Positions 13,723 through 16,453 of a stretch of DNA of 16,453 nucleotides are shown here, in pieces. The number at the start of each line of letters is the position of its first letter. Within the stretch, counting starts at the first letter, position 1. Both the position numbers and the translations under genes were made by a program. The stretch is from Candidatus Hydrogenedens terephthalaticus JGI OTU-1. Lineage in GTDB: Bacteria > Hydrogenedentota > Hydrogenedentia > Hydrogenedentales > Hydrogenedentaceae. A model generated the notes under the pieces. It was given only the letters and a program-made list of their open reading frames with translations. It ran no database searches and was not told the DNA's origin. The stretch is taken from contig AWNW01000004.1 in assembly GCA_000493945.1 (NCBI GenBank), positions 23,648-40,100 on the forward strand, in the 5' to 3' direction.

Positions 13723-16453
13723 TTATTTCTTTATTGTAAAATTTTTTTTGATTGGTTTAGCTTGAATATCTTTAGAGGTTGTCTTGTTTTTATTTCTGCC
13801 TTTTTCTGCAGGTTTATTCTTATTATCCGTTTGATTTTCTATTTTTTTGTCCTCTTTACTTGCGTTTTCTAACTGTTCTTGGGTATCTTCATTTCTTATC
13901 ACAGGTAAATCCATAGGTTTAGGTAATGTATTATTTTTTTGTCCTCCTTGAATAGAGAAAAAGAAATTTCCCTTTTTCTTTAATGCAGAAGGTATTTCAC
14001 CCGGTAATCCCGGAGAAAAAATTCCTTGACCCATTGTATTTTGTTGATTGTTTTCTATCATTTCTAATTTTTCTTGGTTGTTGGCTACCGCTACTTCTTT
14101 AGGACCTAAAATGGCAAAAATAGAAGCCACATCGAGAACACCCTCAACAAAACCTTCTGTAATGTCTGAATTTTGATTCTCGGGACGAACCCATCCCGAA
14201 GAAACATCATAATAATATAGGGAAAGTTGTGAGATATTTTCGGGGGCACATATATCATTAGGGATATATAATCTTACGGCAAATTGAACTCGCGCCTCTT
14301 TTGGAGCATATTGCGGTTTTATAAATACTGAAAAAGGAACTAAACCTTCTGGAAGTTCCGATGGAGGTTCTATCGTTGCATTCATGGACACAGTAATTCT
14401 TGAACTACTGCTACATCGAATTTCTCCTATACCTCCCTGTGGAATGAAAACCAATCGCCTGCCTATCCCTTGTTCTGCAAATCGGTATATATCTTCCGGG
14501 TAAAATCGGTTCCTTTTCATTTGCCGATTACGGAATAGATCCAATTGATCTTTATAATGCGGTGATTGAATAGACTCAGAATTGCCAAAAGGTTGAATAG
14601 AGTAAGATTCCATCACCGAGCCTAATCTTGCTATAAGGGCGAATCCAATTCCATAATTAATATGTCCCCATCGTTCCATATCGGGAGGAATTTCTGATAG
14701 CAAAAAAGGCGTTCCCGCAATTTCGCTCCCTCCTAACGAAAATTCTTCGGCTCCTCTGTGTATGCGGTGTATGTCTCCCCAGTTTATGTCTATGCTATTT
14801 CGGTTATTCTTCAAATAACGAACCGCATTTGCTAACGATTCTAAACAATATCCTTCCATTTCTTTATTCTTATTCATTAGCGAATAAAAAGGTTCTAACT
14901 CGATACTTGGAATAAATCCTGATTGTTTACTAAAAAAATGAGACCATAGATTAAAAATAACAGGTGCAGACCCCTCAGTTGTCATTCGTAGATTCCAACT
15001 ATTCAAAATTTGAACAGCAAGGGGTAAGTCAGGGTGGAGTGAGGGTAATTCTTGTTCATGGCTGTTTGCAATACTTAATATTCGGGGTAATGCTTCAATA
15101 GCCAAACAGGAGAGGTCTTCCAAAAGCAGTGATTGCAATTCCCTTAAAGACCTTTTTTCCGTTCTTAAAACACTTTTTATCCTTCTACTTACAACATTTT
15201 CTACATCTTTAACATACTTTATCGAAAAATCTGGAGTGGAAATCTTTATATCATCAGTTATCGAATGAGGTGGTCCTCCACAAATTTGCATATAACCCGC
15301 AGCAGGATTTTGTATTGATGGAAGTAACTCTGGTGGCACCAGGTATTTCCACCCTATAGGATAGAACTTTAACGATACGGGAGTAGTCCAATTAATGTTT
15401 CGTATTTGTTCCACCTCCGTTTCAGAAAGACCAGGCGGCGGTTCTCTTAATCCTACTTTTGTTGAATAAAAGTAAAAGGATTGATTTGAATTGTCCATGT
15501 ATAGAATGTGAAAACAAGGAAGTTGATGAAGATATACCGCCTGTTTAAATTTTTCTAAGGAACTACTTCTCCCCATTTCCCATAATTGTAAAAACATTCC
15601 TACATCTTCATACCCACCAATTTTCCAAGAAAAGAAATCATTTCCAGCCCCAACTAAAAGTGGACCTCGAGATGTTATATGCACCGGGACAAATCTTTGT
15701 TCTAAACCATTTACAGTTTTTACATAGTAACTATCACTTTGAGACATATATTGCAGTAATAGTAATGATTTATCTTCCTCTCTATTTGGCATGTTTAACA
15801 TGGATTTGGGGTTTCTAACGGAATCGTGTATAGGATTTTCAATAAACACATCTGCAAAATCGGATTGATTAGGCGTTATTGCCCATGCATGTTTTAAGGA
15901 ATGCCCCTGCAAAAGTATGGGTAACCCATAAAGAGTACAACCATATACATTATAGTCTCCACATATAAGATGGGCTTCATACCAGCGAAATGGACCCTGA
16001 TAAAATTGATGACTACTCAGGGCAAATATAGGTGTATTGTCCCTACTTTTTTCTGAAGATATTGTAAAGGCAAAACCTGACTTTATGACGGGGGGTCTTT
16101 TTTGAAAAGTAGGTATATCCATTGGAGCAAGGGAAACTATAAATGCATGCCATAAGGAAAAAATATCCTGAGGCTGGACACCATCTACCCAATCTGGTAA
16201 TTTATCACGATTTTCTAAAATCCACGAATTTACTCCTTCAGCAAAACCTTCACATAATTCCCTCGTTGTAGGGTCACAGTTATTATAGGCTAATATGCCA
16301 TAATACCTATGTCCAGCCTGTATTGAAAAACGGTCTGATGCTTCTTCTCCTTCCCCTAAAACCTCAGATAACCTTCCATTTGCTAAACGATATGAAAGTA
16401 GCATTGACTCCCAATGGTCCTGTGCCTGCACATATCCAAATCCGAAACCTAAT
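13723..16453 (-). CDS. Penicillin/AHL acylase-family Ntn hydrolase, probable pseudoenzyme (5' end beyond window)
   Basis: The frame is open to the right edge, and the in-frame residues before the GTG at 16431 read LGFGFGY, which joins VQAQDHWESM to give the family's usual GY-V-QAQD motif. The true start is therefore outside the window and the GTG is internal. Counting that GTG as residue 1, family landmarks are NGRLSEVLGE (18-27), SSHQ...WYEAHL (139-155), NVYGCTLYGLP (161-171), INWGDIHRIHRG (549-560) and SIQPFGNSES with SPHYKDQ (611-629). Active acylases have GSNAF at the self-cleavage site, with Ser as the N-terminal nucleophile; the gapless counterpart here is SGFAF (118-122), placing Gly119 at the nucleophile. 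The oxyanion Asn region (GYxxNxNN) reads GYMQICGG (379-386) with no Asn. Residues about 690-780 form an added beta domain, and the last 120 residues are a Lys/Asn/Gln-rich tail. Acylase activity is doubtful. Confidence 0.85.
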   Translation of the reverse strand, partial: LGFGFGYVQAQDHWESMLLSYRLANGRLSEVLGEGEEASDRFSIQAGHRYYGILAYNNCDPTTRELCEGFAEGVNSWILENRDKLPDWVDGVQPQDIFSLWHAFIVSLAPMDIPTFQKRPPVIKSGFAFTISSEKSRDNTPIFALSSHQFYQGPFRWYEAHLICGDYNVYGCTLYGLPILLQGHSLKHAWAITPNQSDFADVFIENPIHDSVRNPKSMLNMPNREEDKSLLLLQYMSQSDSYYVKTVNGLEQRFVPVHITSRGPLLVGAGNDFFSWKIGGYEDVGMFLQLWEMGRSSSLEKFKQAVYLHQLPCFHILYMDNSNQSFYFYSTKVGLREPPPGLSETEVEQIRNINWTTPVSLKFYPIGWKYLVPPELLPSIQNPAAGYMQICGGPPHSITDDIKISTPDFSIKYVKDVENVVSRRIKSVLRTEKRSLRELQSLLLEDLSCLAIEALPRILSIANSHEQELPSLHPDLPLAVQILNSWNLRMTTEGSAPVIFNLWSHFFSKQSGFIPSIELEPFYSLMNKNKEMEGYCLESLANAVRYLKNNRNSIDINWGDIHRIHRGAEEFSLGGSEIAGTPFLLSEIPPDMERWGHINYGIGFALIARLGSVMESYSIQPFGNSESIQSPHYKDQLDLFRNRQMKRNRFYPEDIYRFAEQGIGRRLVFIPQGGIGEIRCSSSSRITVSMNATIEPPSELPEGLVPFSVFIKPQYAPKEARVQFAVRLYIPNDICAPENISQLSLYYYDVSSGWVRPENQNSDITEGFVEGVLDVASIFAILGPKEVAVANNQEKLEMIENNQQNTMGQGIFSPGLPGEIPSALKKKGNFFFSIQGGQKNNTLPKPMDLPVIRNEDTQEQLENASKEDKKIENQTDNKNKPAEKGRNKNKTTSKDIQAKPIKKNFTIKK

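Noticed and set aside
16429..16431. GTG as the start of the acylase-family gene.
   Set aside because: In-frame codons upstream encode LGFGFGY, which completes the conserved GYVQAQD motif, so the gene continues past the window.
1..16453. A defence island, prophage, integron or biosynthetic cluster.
   Set aside because: No integrase, transposase, nuclease, phage or biosynthetic gene is present; the content is a chemotaxis operon and exported proteins.

Overview
The window comes from an AT-rich (by eye roughly one third G+C) Gram-negative-type bacterium. It carries a transmembrane chemoreceptor with a periplasmic domain, a DUF4838 lipoprotein, a very large exported glycosidase-like protein and an exported-type penicillin acylase-family protein. 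DUF4838 and large GH-A-like exported proteins, together with a 9-bp minisatellite that translates as Thr/Asn/Gly/Asp/Glu-rich nonsense, recall uncultured Hydrogenedentes and the PVC-like lineages. That placement is a guess from gene content, not a demonstrated one.

Positions 1-7664 hold a chemotaxis operon on the minus strand, read from right to left: mcp, cheA, cheW, cheX, cheY, cheD, cheR (cheR runs off the left edge). Spacing is tight from cheA to cheR. A 129-bp gap with a perfect 17-bp hairpin separates mcp from cheA. The receptor has a CZB-type zinc-binding motif in its periplasmic part. The kinase has two Hpt domains and four exact 31-residue repeats resembling the c-di-GMP-binding MshEN motif. 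CheR, CheD and CheX supply receptor methylation, receptor deamidation and CheY-P dephosphorylation. No cheB or cheC is visible, although genes beyond the left edge cannot be seen.

Positions 7665-8233 have no credible gene. This stretch holds a candidate sigma70 promoter for mcp, an island that is about 92% A+T, and a compound repeat made of two 39-bp cores embedded in arrays of a 9-bp unit (consensus CATYYGTCC).

Positions 8234-16453 encode three probably exported proteins. They are a 1186-residue GH42/GH-A-like protein (minus), a divergently transcribed DUF4838 lipoprotein (plus), and a convergent penicillin/AHL acylase-family protein (minus, cut at its N-terminus by the right edge). By alignment from memory, the acylase has lost both the Ser nucleophile and the oxyanion Asn, so it may be a pseudoenzyme. 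I see no mobile element, CRISPR, tRNA or rRNA. The most unusual observations are the CheA repeat module, the apparent pseudo-acylase, the periplasmic CZB receptor and the compound repeat.
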